A DNA stretch of 17,214 nucleotides from an uncultured Pseudomonadota bacterium (GCA_903953455.1 CAJBJW010000048.1:1-17214); one strand, 5' to 3'. Positions 1-7,512 are shown, counted from the first letter of the stretch. Numbers and translations are program-made. Notes: generated by a model from the sequence alone, not told the origin.

Positions 1-1791
1 CACATTACCCAGTGCTAAACCCGCCAACATTTTTTCTTGATGGGTTTCACCCTTTTGCTGTACAATACGCAAACCCGATTCAAATAAACGCACACGTGTT
101 TGTTGACGATTGGTATTATGCAGCGCCGCATTGAGTAAACCGCCCCAAAGCGTCGTACGCATGACAGCAAGTTCAGCCGAAATGGGGTTTTGCAAACGAA
201 TAAACTGCGCACTTGGCGCAATTGTTTGTTGCATCGCTTCATCAATAAAGCTGTAGGTAATGGCTTCCTGATAACCACTATCGACCAGTAAATCTTTGAC
301 GCGCTCTAAATCAATCGTACTTTCTGTGGCTTCATTCAGTGACGAGCGCACTAAAATTTGATTATTAGGCAAATTATTATAGCCATGAATTCGCGCGATT
401 TCTTCGATCAAATCGGCTTCAATAGCAATATCAAAACGGAAACTAGGTGGAATCACTTTCCAGCCATCCGCTTGCGCAGAAACGTGCAATCCAAGGCGCG
501 TTAAAATGTCGTTGACCGCTTGTGCTTCAAACGCCATGCCTAAAATCTGTGTCAATTTCGCTTCACGCAACACAATCGGCTCACGTTTAGGCAAATCAGC
601 TTGACTACTGATATTTGTGATTTCTCCCGCATTGCCGCCGCAGATGTCTAAAATGAGTTGCGTTGCGCGTTCAATTGCACGATGTTGCAATTCAAAATCC
701 ACGCCACGCTCAAAACGGTGAGAAGAATCCGTATGCAAACCAAAATGACGCGCTTTGCCGGCAATTGCCAAAGGTGCAAAAAATGCGCATTCCAAAAATA
801 CAGTCTGAGTATTTTCATTTACTGCGCTGTCATTTCCCCCCATCACGCCAGCTAACGCGAGTGGGTGTTTATCGTCTGCAATCACTAAATGATTATCCGC
901 CAGCGTAATCGTTTGCGCGTTGAGTAATTCAAGCGTTTCACCATTTCTTGCATAACGAACATGAATATCGCCATGTAATTTTTGCGCATCAAAAACGTGT
1001 AGCGGTTGACCCAACTCAAGTAACACGTAATTAGTTACATCAACAAGCGCACTCAATGAACGCAGACCACTACGACGCAGACGCTCTTGCATCCAAAGTG
1101 GGGTTTGCGCCTGATTGTTCACACCAGAAATAACACGCCCTAAATAACGTGGACACGCTTGCGGTGCATCAACATGAACCGATAATTTCTCAGTTGACGT
1201 CACAGCAGCAGCTTGAATATCGGGAATGGCTAACGTTAATTGATTTAACACAGCAATTTCTCGCGCAACGCCTTCAACGCTCAAACAATCAGCGCGATTA
1301 GGGGTTAAATCCACTTCAATGCTGTTATCGTTTAATTGCAAATAGTCACGAATATCGACGCCAACAGGGGCATCAGCAGGCAATTCCATCAAACCTTCCG
1401 CTTCAGCAACAAGACCTAATTCTTTTGCCGAGCACAGCATTCCAAACGATTCAACGCCACGTAATTTAGATTTTTTAATTTTAAAATCACCGGGAAGAAC
1501 AGCACCAATAACGGAGGCAGGAATTTTTAAACCGGGACGGACATTGGCAGCACCGCAAACAATTTGCAGTGGCTCTGCTTCACCGACATTCACGCGGCAA
1601 ACACGAAGTTTATCGGCATCGGGATGCTGCTCTGTTTCAAGCACTTCACCCACAACAACGCCGCTAAATTGCGCGGCAACTGGCTCAACGGCATCAACTT
1701 CAAGACCGGCCATGGTGATTTGCGCCACAAGCTGCTCCGTGCTGAGCGCGGGATTCACGTAAGTTCTTAACCAAGTTTCACTGATTTTCAT
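1..1791 (-). CDS. pheT: Phenylalanine--tRNA ligase beta subunit (3' end outside window)
   Basis: Beta subunit of the alpha2-beta2 cytoplasmic enzyme that charges tRNA-Phe; it carries the tRNA-binding and editing domains. The frame is open from ATG at 1791 to base 1, giving 597 residues. The E. coli protein has about 795, so roughly 200 C-terminal residues lie outside. The start MKISETWLR is typical. An OB-fold tRNA-binding domain covers about residues 39-148, with HPDADKL near 56. The B3/B4 editing region contains LAGVMGG around 313-319, followed by HTDSSHRFERGVD. The last visible part matches the inactive synthetase-like core, with VMRTTLWGGLLNAAL. The pheS stop is 18 bases upstream and an AGGGAC-type ribosome site lies in that gap, so the two subunits are co-translated from one message. 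No frameshift is seen. Confidence 0.97.
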   Translation of the reverse strand, partial: MKISETWLRTYVNPALSTEQLVAQITMAGLEVDAVEPVAAQFSGVVVGEVLETEQHPDADKLRVCRVNVGEAEPLQIVCGAANVRPGLKIPASVIGAVLPGDFKIKKSKLRGVESFGMLCSAKELGLVAEAEGLMELPADAPVGVDIRDYLQLNDNSIEVDLTPNRADCLSVEGVAREIAVLNQLTLAIPDIQAAAVTSTEKLSVHVDAPQACPRYLGRVISGVNNQAQTPLWMQERLRRSGLRSLSALVDVTNYVLLELGQPLHVFDAQKLHGDIHVRYARNGETLELLNAQTITLADNHLVIADDKHPLALAGVMGGNDSAVNENTQTVFLECAFFAPLAIAGKARHFGLHTDSSHRFERGVDFELQHRAIERATQLILDICGGNAGEITNISSQADLPKREPIVLREAKLTQILGMAFEAQAVNDILTRLGLHVSAQADGWKVIPPSFRFDIAIEADLIEEIARIHGYNNLPNNQILVRSSLNEATESTIDLERVKDLLVDSGYQEAITYSFIDEAMQQTIAPSAQFIRLQNPISAELAVMRTTLWGGLLNAALHNTNRQQTRVRLFESGLRIVQQKGETHQEKMLAGLALGNV

Positions 1792-1809
1792 CGTTTTAAC
1801 GTCCCTGCC

Positions 1810-2829
1810 TTAGTTGAATTGTTGTAAAAATTTTAAATCATTTTCAAAAAACAAACGTAAATCGTTAATGCCATAACGCAGCATTGCGAGTCGCTCAACG
1901 CCCATACCAAAGGCAAAACCGCTATACGTTTCGCTGTCAATGTTCACGGATTTAAAGACTTCGGGATGAATCATGCCGCAGCCCATCACCTCAAGCCAGC
2001 CAGTATGACTGCATACGCGACATCCTTCACCACCACACATCACGCATTCAATATCCACTTCAGCCGACGGTTCAGTAAACGGAAAATAAGAGGGACGGAA
2101 TCGAACTTGAATATCTTTTTCAAAGAAAGCGCGTAAAAATTCATATACCACGCCTTTCAAATCCGCAAAACTCACGTTGGTGTCCACCAAAAAACCTTCC
2201 ACTTGGTGGAACATAGGCGTATGCGTAATATCGGAATCACAACGATACACGCGACCGGGAGCAATGACTTTAAGCGGTGGTTTTTCAGACTCCATGACGC
2301 GAATTTGCACAGGTGACGTATGGGTACGAAGGACACGATGCGCATCAAAATAGAATGTATCATGCATCGCGCGTGCAGGATGATGAGCGGGAATATTGAG
2401 CGCTTCAAAATTATGGTAATCATCTTCAATTTCTGGGCCTTCCACCACTTGAAAACCCACACTAGCAAAAATTTTATTAATGCGACGTAGCGTGGTGGTG
2501 ACAGGGTGAAGCCCCCCCACTTTTTGACCACGACCCGCTAATGTCACATCAATACGCTCGTTTGCTAAACGGGCGAGTAAAGCGGCTTGTTCGAGTTCGA
2601 TTTTTTTAGCGTCCAATGTATCTTGAAACGCCTCTTTGGCTTGATTGATCACTTGGCCCGCTTCTCTGCGTTGATCGGGTTCAAGCCGCCCTAATTCCTT
2701 CATTTGGGCAGTAAAAACGCCTTTTTTCCCTAAATAATGCACACGAACATCATCAAGGCTCGTTAAATCAGTGGCGTTAGCAAGCGCATGCAACGCCTGC
2801 GTAAGAAGAGCTTCTAAATTATCGGACAC
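1810..2829 (-). CDS. pheS: Phenylalanine--tRNA ligase alpha subunit
   Basis: Catalytic subunit that activates phenylalanine with ATP and transfers it to tRNA-Phe. It has 339 residues (E. coli 327). Residues 1-90 form the N-terminal coiled-coil arm that contacts tRNA. Class II motif 2 is GRVYRCDSDITHTPMFHQVEG at about 192-212 and motif 3 is GFAFGMGVERLAMLRYG at 304-320. The substrate pocket includes HTSPVQ at 170-175. The start is GTG: the following residues MSDNLEALL align with the E. coli N-terminus, and GCGAG lies seven bases upstream. A cysteine cluster C262/C265/C270/C273 (CxxC-x4-CxxC) is inserted before the conserved GWLEVMGCGM segment; E. coli PheS lacks it. The gene follows a strong terminator downstream of rplT, so it needs readthrough or its own promoter. 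Confidence 0.97.
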   Translation of the reverse strand: MSDNLEALLTQALHALANATDLTSLDDVRVHYLGKKGVFTAQMKELGRLEPDQRREAGQVINQAKEAFQDTLDAKKIELEQAALLARLANERIDVTLAGRGQKVGGLHPVTTTLRRINKIFASVGFQVVEGPEIEDDYHNFEALNIPAHHPARAMHDTFYFDAHRVLRTHTSPVQIRVMESEKPPLKVIAPGRVYRCDSDITHTPMFHQVEGFLVDTNVSFADLKGVVYEFLRAFFEKDIQVRFRPSYFPFTEPSAEVDIECVMCGGEGCRVCSHTGWLEVMGCGMIHPEVFKSVNIDSETYSGFAFGMGVERLAMLRYGINDLRLFFENDLKFLQQFN

Positions 2830-2868
2830 GGGTCAACTCGCGGTAAGTGAAGAAAAAGTGATTTAAAA

Positions 2869-2880
2869 ATAGATATCTAT
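2869..2880. repeat. 12-bp perfect palindrome upstream of pheS
   Basis: ATAGATATCTAT is a perfect palindrome between the rplT terminator and the pheS start, about 40 bases before the GTG. It could be an operator or part of a pheS promoter, but AT-rich palindromes also arise by chance. No protein can be assigned to it. Confidence 0.35.
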
Positions 2881-2888
2881 AAATACAA

Positions 2889-2924
2889 AAAAATCTGCCC
2901 ACTGTTTAAGTTGGGCAGATTTTT
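2889..2924 (-). terminator. Intrinsic terminator between rplT and pheS
   Basis: A perfect 13-bp inverted repeat (2889-2901 with 2912-2924; arm TGGGCAGATTTTT) has a 10-base loop. In the minus-strand transcript it is followed by a run of T residues. It lies just after the rplT stop. The A-tract on the other arm makes it potentially bidirectional. In E. coli this gap holds the pheM leader and attenuator, so it could be an attenuator here. However, no Phe-rich leader peptide is visible before it. Confidence 0.85.
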
Positions 2925-2946
2925 GATGTTAAAAAAGCGAATCGAT

Positions 2947-3309
2947 TTAGAGCGAACTCATGTTTGCTTTTGCGATTTCTGCAATTTTACCAAATGCGTC
3001 AATATCACGAACAGCGATATCAGCCAACACTTTACGGTCAATTTTAACATTTGCTTTTGTTAAGCCATTAATTAAACGGCTGTAAGAAATGCCAAACATA
3101 CGCGAAGCTGCATTGATACGCACAATCCATAACGCACGGAATTGACGTTTTCTTTGTTTGCGATCGCGGTAAGCATACTGACCAGCTTTAATAACAGCCT
3201 GCTTTGCAACGCGATAAACGCGACTGCGAGCGCCATAATAGCCTTTGGCTTGTTTAAGAATTTTTTTGTGTCTTGCTCTGGCGGTAACGCCACGTTTTAC
3301 TCTAGGCAT
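2947..3309 (-). CDS. rplT: 50S ribosomal protein L20
   Basis: 120 residues against 118 in E. coli, with the highly basic N-terminus MPRVKRGVTARARHKKILKQ and the conserved AKGYYGARSR and WIVRINAA segments. L20 binds 23S rRNA early in 50S assembly. In several bacteria it also represses its own operon by binding the mRNA leader. An AAGGAAT ribosome site lies before the ATG in the 22-base gap after rpmI. The next feature downstream is a strong terminator, so rplT is probably the last gene of the infC-rpmI-rplT message. Confidence 0.98.
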   Translation of the reverse strand: MPRVKRGVTARARHKKILKQAKGYYGARSRVYRVAKQAVIKAGQYAYRDRKQRKRQFRALWIVRINAASRMFGISYSRLINGLTKANVKIDRKVLADIAVRDIDAFGKIAEIAKANMSSL

Positions 3310-3331
3310 GATTTATTCCTTATTTTTTAAA

Positions 3332-3529
3332 TCAAAGATAAGGAATCATGCGGTTCGCCATTCGTAAATCCGAAGGATGTACTGAATTAGGCGCACGCAA
3401 TTGTCTTTTTCTTTTAGTCGATTTTTTCGTCAAAATATGACGACGGTGTGAGTGACCACATTTCAAACCACCGTTACCGGTACGTTTAAAACGTTTCGCA
3501 GCACCGCGATTAGTTTTAATTTTTGGCAT
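3332..3529 (-). CDS. rpmI: 50S ribosomal protein L35
   Basis: 65 residues, the usual length, beginning MPKIKTNRGAAKRFKRTG and with the conserved HSHRRHILTKKS segment. It is a small basic component of the large ribosomal subunit. The gene ends in TGA 22 bases before rplT. GGAGCAAACAA before the ATG is a good ribosome site. The 108-base gap between infC and this gene carries two hairpins that could control its translation (listed separately). Confidence 0.98.
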   Translation of the reverse strand: MPKIKTNRGAAKRFKRTGNGGLKCGHSHRRHILTKKSTKRKRQLRAPNSVHPSDLRMANRMIPYL

Positions 3530-3573
3530 TTGTTTGCTCCAAATAAAATAAAAAAAGTCCCTGAGAAAAGTTC

Positions 3574-3631
3574 ATTTAGGCAAAATGCGTGGCCTAAATA
3601 AAACAAAAGTCACCCGTTCCATGCGTGACTT
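3574..3631 (-). promoter_or_regulatory. Two hairpins in the infC-rpmI leader, candidate L20 operator
   Basis: Two stem-loops occupy the infC-rpmI gap. One pairs 3574-3581 with 3592-3599 (ATTTAGGC/GCCTAAAT, 10-base loop). The other pairs 3607-3613 with 3625-3631 (AAGTCAC/GTGACTT) and is followed on the transcript by TTTTGTTTT. Both contain the heptamer CACGCAT, at the stem-loop border or in the loop. In E. coli and B. subtilis, L20 binds a structured leader upstream of rpmI; assigning that role here is inference from position. The first-transcribed hairpin could instead act as a weak terminator after infC. Confidence 0.45.
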
Positions 3632-3637
3632 GTACTA

Positions 3638-4162
3638 CTATTTTTTCTTTTTCGGTGCAAGAACCATGACCATTTGTCGACCTTCCATTTTAGGAAACTG
3701 TTCAACAATCGCCAATTCTTCCAAATCTTTTTCGATGCGTTTTAGCACGTCCATGCCCAATTCTTTATGAGCCATCTCACGTCCACGATACCGCAGCGTA
3801 ATTTTGGTTTTATCGCCATCGCTCAGAAATTTAAGCAAACTTTTTAGCTTAACTTGATAATCACCGTCATCGGTTCCGGGTCGAAACTTAATTTCTTTGA
3901 CCTGAACTTGCTTTTGCTTTTTCTTAGCAACGGCTAGTTTCTTGTTTTGTTCAAACTGAAACTTGCCATAATTCATAATTTTGCAAACTGGTGGATCTGC
4001 ATTAGGCGAAATTTCAACCAAATCCAAATCGTCGTCGTACGCTAATTTTCTTGCTTCATCAATGGGAATAATACCTAGTACTTCACCATTCGCGCCCGTC
4101 ACTCTCACTCGCCGAGCGGTGATCATATCATTTAAACGCGTTTCATCTTTTTTCGCAGCGAT
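3638..4162 (-). CDS. infC: Translation initiation factor IF-3, AUC start
   Basis: IF3 binds the 30S subunit, keeps it free of 50S and rejects initiation from non-canonical codons. It has 174 residues from the chosen start (E. coli 180). The N-domain has VEISPNADPPVCKIMNYGK, then a Lys-rich linker, then the C-domain with EIKFRPGTDDGDYQVKL and a C-terminal APKKKK. The only in-frame ATG is at 4126, but homology extends upstream through RLNDMITARRVRVTG, matching RINGEIRAQEVRLTG of E. coli. An in-frame TAA at 4168-4166 limits the frame. Between the two, the only initiator-like codon with a ribosome site is ATC at 4162-4160, eight bases after a perfect GGAGG. E. coli infC similarly uses AUU. thrS ends 20 bases upstream. 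Confidence 0.95.
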   Translation of the reverse strand: MAAKKDETRLNDMITARRVRVTGANGEVLGIIPIDEARKLAYDDDLDLVEISPNADPPVCKIMNYGKFQFEQNKKLAVAKKKQKQVQVKEIKFRPGTDDGDYQVKLKSLLKFLSDGDKTKITLRYRGREMAHKELGMDVLKRIEKDLEELAIVEQFPKMEGRQMVMVLAPKKKK

Positions 4163-4175
4163 ACCTTAATCCTCC
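4160..4175 (-). promoter_or_regulatory. Ribosome binding site and AUC initiation codon of infC
   Basis: GGAGG (4175-4171) is followed by an eight-base spacer and ATC (4162-4160). An in-frame TAA lies inside the spacer. The internal ATG at 4126 has no purine-rich element before it. The placement supports AUC as the start, which IF3 itself would discriminate against, giving negative feedback. Confidence 0.85.
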
Positions 4176-4182
4176 ACGTTAA

Positions 4183-6090
4183 TTATTCTTTGTTTGCGAT
4201 GATCTGCGCGAATTTTGCGCTAAAGTCCCCAATCGTCAAACTACCTAAGTCGTCACCCTTCTGAGTGCGTACCGTGATTTTTTGTTCTTCTAATTCTTTG
4301 TCACCGATAATAACAAGATACGGTACACGTTGCATAGAATGCTCTCGGATTTTAAACCCGATTTTTTCATTTCTCAAGTCAATTTTGACGCGAACACCTT
4401 GAGATTCCAAAGTTTTTAGTACTTGATGCGCATAATCTGCATGTCTATCTGCAATCACCATAACCATAACTTGCACAGGTGAGAGCCATGTGGGGAAAGT
4501 ACCCGCATGTTGTTCAATCAAGATTCCAATGAAGCGCTCAAGCGATCCCAAAATGGCGCGATGCAGCATCACCGGCACTTGGCGAGAACCATCTTCAGCA
4601 ATAAAACTTGCGCCAAGACGTCCAGGCATTGAAAAATCAACTTGAATCGTACCGCATTGCCAAACACGACCAATACAATCTTTCAGAGAAAATTCAATCT
4701 TTGGACCGTAAAATGCACCTTCACCCGGTTGCAATTCCCAAGCTAATTTTTTTGCATTTAGAGCAAGTTCAAGCGCGGCCTCTGCTTTATCCCAAACTTC
4801 ATCACTACCTACCCGATTTTCAGGACGAGTTGACAATTTAATGATGACATCGTCAAAGCCAAAGTCTTTGTAAACGTCATATAATAACTCGATAAACGTG
4901 GCGACTTCTTCTTGAATTTGCGATTCAGCGCAGAAAATATGTGCATCATCTTGCACAAAATTACGCACACGCATCAAACCATGAAGGGTGCCTGACGGCT
5001 CATTACGGTGACATGAACCAAATTCTGCTAAGCGAATTGGCAAATCACGGTAACTCTTCATCCCTTGATTGAAAATTTGAACGTGACAAGGGCAATTCAT
5101 CGGTTTAATTGCGTAATCGCGATTTTCAGAATGCGACGTAAAAATCATCGCACCAAATTTATCCCAATGCCCTGATTTTTCCCACAAAGAACGATCAACT
5201 AATTGCGGTGTTCTAACTTCACCATAACCGTTAACGCGTAATTTTTCACGAATATACTGCTCAACTTGTTGATAAATCGTCCAGCCTTTCTCGTGCCAAA
5301 ACACCATTCCCGGTGCTTCTTCTTGAATGTGGAAGAAATCTAACGTTTTTGCTAATTTACGATGATCGCGTTTTTCCGCTTCTTCAAGGCGTGTTAAATA
5401 GGCTTGTAATTCTTTTTTATCACGCCAAGCTGTACCGTAAATACGTTGTAGCATTTCATTTTTTGCATCGCCACGCCAATATGCGCCAGCAATTTTCATC
5501 AATTTGAATGCACCTAATTTACCCGTATTGGGTACATGAGGACCACGGCATAAATCAGTGAAACTGCCTTGATTGTAAAGCGATAACACTTGATCAGCAG
5601 GAATTGATTCAATAATTTCTGCTTTGTAGGCTTCGCCTTGATTTTTGAAGAAAGTGACCGCGTCATCGCGCGATAATTCAGAGCGAACCACATCACTGTT
5701 TTCTGCTACCAATTGCTGCATTTTGGTTTCAATTGCTGCTAAATCATCAGGGGTAAACGCTCTTTCATACGCAAAATCGTAATAAAAACCGTTTTCAATG
5801 ACAGGCCCTATCGTCACTTGTGCACTTGGAAAGAGTTGCTTTACCGCTTGTGCGAGCAAATGCGCTGTCGAATGACGAATAACATCTAAGCCTTCTTCGT
5901 CTTTTGCAGTAATAAGCTGAAGTGTTGCATCGGTTTCAATGAGGGTACTTGCATCAACAAGTTGACCGTTAACTTTGCCTGCAAGTGTTGCTTTAGCTAA
6001 TCCTGCACCAATAGATTGAGCCACCTCAAGCACACTGAGGGAGGATTCATAAGTACGTTGAGAACCGTCTGGGAGCGTAATGACTAACAT
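4183..6090 (-). CDS. thrS: Threonine--tRNA ligase
   Basis: Charges tRNA-Thr and edits mischarged Ser-tRNA-Thr. It has 635 residues from ATG at 6090 (E. coli 642). The start MLVITLPDGSQ matches E. coli MPVITLPDGSQ; an ATG-led extension to 6141 would run back through the tRNA-Val terminator and was discarded. The TGS domain covers residues 1-62. The editing domain has H73, H77, C181 and H185. The class II core has the zinc ligands C333, H384 and H510 (E. coli C334, H385, H511), with motif 2 in the AEFGSCHRNEPSG region. The anticodon-binding domain starts near 535 and includes DLRNEKIGFKIREH. An AGG element lies about 10 bases before the ATG. No tRNA-like operator of the E. coli thrS type is obvious in the roughly 40-base leader. 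Confidence 0.97.
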   Translation of the reverse strand: MLVITLPDGSQRTYESSLSVLEVAQSIGAGLAKATLAGKVNGQLVDASTLIETDATLQLITAKDEEGLDVIRHSTAHLLAQAVKQLFPSAQVTIGPVIENGFYYDFAYERAFTPDDLAAIETKMQQLVAENSDVVRSELSRDDAVTFFKNQGEAYKAEIIESIPADQVLSLYNQGSFTDLCRGPHVPNTGKLGAFKLMKIAGAYWRGDAKNEMLQRIYGTAWRDKKELQAYLTRLEEAEKRDHRKLAKTLDFFHIQEEAPGMVFWHEKGWTIYQQVEQYIREKLRVNGYGEVRTPQLVDRSLWEKSGHWDKFGAMIFTSHSENRDYAIKPMNCPCHVQIFNQGMKSYRDLPIRLAEFGSCHRNEPSGTLHGLMRVRNFVQDDAHIFCAESQIQEEVATFIELLYDVYKDFGFDDVIIKLSTRPENRVGSDEVWDKAEAALELALNAKKLAWELQPGEGAFYGPKIEFSLKDCIGRVWQCGTIQVDFSMPGRLGASFIAEDGSRQVPVMLHRAILGSLERFIGILIEQHAGTFPTWLSPVQVMVMVIADRHADYAHQVLKTLESQGVRVKIDLRNEKIGFKIREHSMQRVPYLVIIGDKELEEQKITVRTQKGDDLGSLTIGDFSAKFAQIIANKE

Positions 6091-6134
6091 GACTGAAAAC
6101 CTGAAATTGGAAATCTGATGAATAACGCAATAAA

Positions 6135-6158
6135 AAAGCACTGACGTTGCAGTGCTTT
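6135..6158 (-). terminator. Intrinsic terminator of tRNA-Val, just upstream of thrS
   Basis: A 9-bp stem (6135-6143 with 6150-6158; AAAGCACTG/CAGTGCTTT) has a six-base loop and a short T-rich tail on the minus strand. It begins 8 bases after the encoded CCA end of the tRNA and ends about 45 bases before the thrS ATG. It probably ends the tRNA transcript, though partial readthrough into thrS is possible. Confidence 0.75.
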
Positions 6159-6166
6159 CTTTTGTT

Positions 6167-6243
6167 TGGTAGGCACGAGTGGACTCGAACCACCGACCCC
6201 CACCATGTCAAGGTGGTGCTCTAACCAACTGAGCTACGCGCCT
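6167..6243 (-). tRNA. tRNA-Val (GAC anticodon)
   Basis: A 77-base cloverleaf including encoded CCA. The acceptor stem is AGGCGCG/CGTGCCT with one G-T wobble, and the discriminator is A. The D-arm has AGCTCAGTTGGTTAGAGC. The anticodon stem-loop is CCACC-TTGACAT-GGTGG, with GAC reading valine codon GUC. The T-loop is GGTTCGAGTCC. The sequence from the D-arm through the T-loop closely resembles the E. coli Val(GAC) tRNA. Confidence 0.97.
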
Positions 6244-6268
6244 GAAATTTTGTAATTTCAATCCCTCG

Positions 6269-6296
6269 ATTATACCAAGTGATTTGTTTTACGCAA
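6269..6296 (-). promoter_or_regulatory. Sigma-70 promoter of tRNA-Val
   Basis: On the minus strand, TTGCGT (6296-6291), a 16-base spacer and a perfect TATAAT (6274-6269) lie 25 bases before the mature tRNA. The segment after the -10 begins CGAGGG, a GC-rich discriminator of the kind expected at stringently controlled stable-RNA promoters. Confidence 0.8.
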
Positions 6297-6335
6297 CCTT
6301 TTTATACATTTTACACTAACATATAGCTTGTTTGA

Positions 6336-7403
6336 TTATTTTGAAAACGAAATAAATTGGCGATAAGGCGACCCCACTTTCCATGTTATGCCTTCACTGT
6401 AATAATGCATAAGCGCGAAATACCCAAGGATACCTAGTGTCACGGCCTTGCGAATTTCAACACCAAAAATTTGCTCTGTTAACCACGACACCATCGCATC
6501 ACCATAAGCTTGCAGTATAAACGCCAAGAAAAATGATATAACTGGCAAGACAATAAAAATCGAAATAGAATTGCGCTTTGCAAACCGATAAAGACCATTT
6601 CGGGGCGCTTGAGTATGTTTATTATAATCGTGCGTGACATAAAAAATATAAGCCGTTGCATCATGAACTAAACGCGGCATTAAAATAGCAAAAAAATAAT
6701 AACTCTCTGAATACAAATAGAAACTACTCACCACAAGCAACACATTCATCCATAAAAAATATTTTCCCAGCAGATTATTCACATAACGCTGACAATAAAA
6801 AGCACTCATCAACAATAATAACGTTAAAAAACCCGCTGCGGCTTGAATCTGCGTCATAATCTCCGCATCTAAACTGGTATGCAAAAAAATGCCAATATAA
6901 ATTAATACCCCAGCAGCCACACTTAACCAAAGTAAAACGTGATAAGCCCACGCAGGCAATTGACAAACCCCTTTTGCAACCCCATGCTGCTGTTTTAAAA
7001 CATGAAATACCGTCCATGCAGCTACCGCAACATAAAAAACGCGGTAAGGAATGAATAAACTCCCCACACCAAAAACCACAATAATGGCCGCCGTCATCCA
7101 AACTAAATGCTTTTTATAGAAATGAAAATAGTCTTTATTACTGACGAGTAAAATGGTACTGGCTAAAATGTGAGGTGTCCCAAACAGCACCTGAAACAAT
7201 AAAAAATGCGTAGGGCGCGAAGGCAAATTGTCATGCAACCAGCCTTGCCATAATGCATTGTCCAAACCGTATAAAAGCAAACATAATGGGATAATTAAAT
7301 ACAAACCAAGCAAAACACGAAACGAAACACTTAATGGTTCAAATTGATTGATTTCTTCTTTTTTTTCTTCTTTTTCTTGAGATATCAATAACACACTTGA
7401 CAT
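6336..7403 (-). CDS. Histidine-rich polytopic inner-membrane protein, function unknown
   Basis: A 355-residue protein with a charged, Glu/Lys-rich N-terminus (residues 10-22) and about nine to ten hydrophobic segments, for example 28-47, 67-88, 101-118, 121-136, 152-174, 188-204, 216-230, 281-299 and 320-333. Histidines and polar residues sit inside or beside helices in motif-like settings: FGTPHI (74-80), FHVLKQQHG (133-141), RLVHDATAY (244-252), THDYNKH (257-263) and a C-terminal HYYSEGITWK (333-342). Clustered membrane histidines recall metal-dependent membrane oxygenases or desaturases, but I do not recognise the family and assign no reaction. AGGA lies before the ATG, and a TATAAT hexamer at 7459-7454 is a candidate -10. 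The tRNA-Val promoter lies just downstream. Confidence 0.85.
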   Translation of the reverse strand: MSSVLLISQEKEEKKEEINQFEPLSVSFRVLLGLYLIIPLCLLLYGLDNALWQGWLHDNLPSRPTHFLLFQVLFGTPHILASTILLVSNKDYFHFYKKHLVWMTAAIIVVFGVGSLFIPYRVFYVAVAAWTVFHVLKQQHGVAKGVCQLPAWAYHVLLWLSVAAGVLIYIGIFLHTSLDAEIMTQIQAAAGFLTLLLLMSAFYCQRYVNNLLGKYFLWMNVLLVVSSFYLYSESYYFFAILMPRLVHDATAYIFYVTHDYNKHTQAPRNGLYRFAKRNSISIFIVLPVISFFLAFILQAYGDAMVSWLTEQIFGVEIRKAVTLGILGYFALMHYYSEGITWKVGSPYRQFISFSK

Positions 7404-7453
7404 AATAAAATCCTAATACAGTGAATGAGTCTAAATTGGGACAAGTTCACTCG

Positions 7454-7459
7454 ATTATA
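7454..7459 (-). promoter_or_regulatory. Candidate -10 element for the membrane-protein gene
   Basis: A perfect TATAAT on the minus strand lies about 51 bases before the ATG at 7403. No good -35 is visible at normal spacing. The hexamer is followed by CGAG, as in the tRNA-Val promoter. Confidence 0.4.
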
Positions 7460-7483
7460 AATCAAATTGTTAAGGACAAAAAC

Positions 7484-7512
7484 GATATCATAACTATTGG
7501 AATCATAGTATC
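7484..7512 (-). terminator. Probable weak terminator of the RCC1-RTX genes
   Basis: An imperfect 12-bp stem (7484-7495 with 7501-7512) has one mismatch and several G-T pairs and a five-base loop. It is followed on the minus strand by GTTTTTG. It overlaps the stop codon of the RCC1-RTX gene. It may end that transcript before the membrane-protein gene. Confidence 0.4.

Noticed and set aside
2172..2531. 119-residue minus-strand frame inside pheS
   Set aside because: It is an out-of-frame shadow of the well-supported PheS coding sequence.
6091..6141. N-terminal extension of ThrS by 17 residues to an ATG at 6141
   Set aside because: The extension encodes part of the tRNA-Val terminator and has no counterpart in ThrS; MLVITLPDGSQ at 6090 matches the family start.
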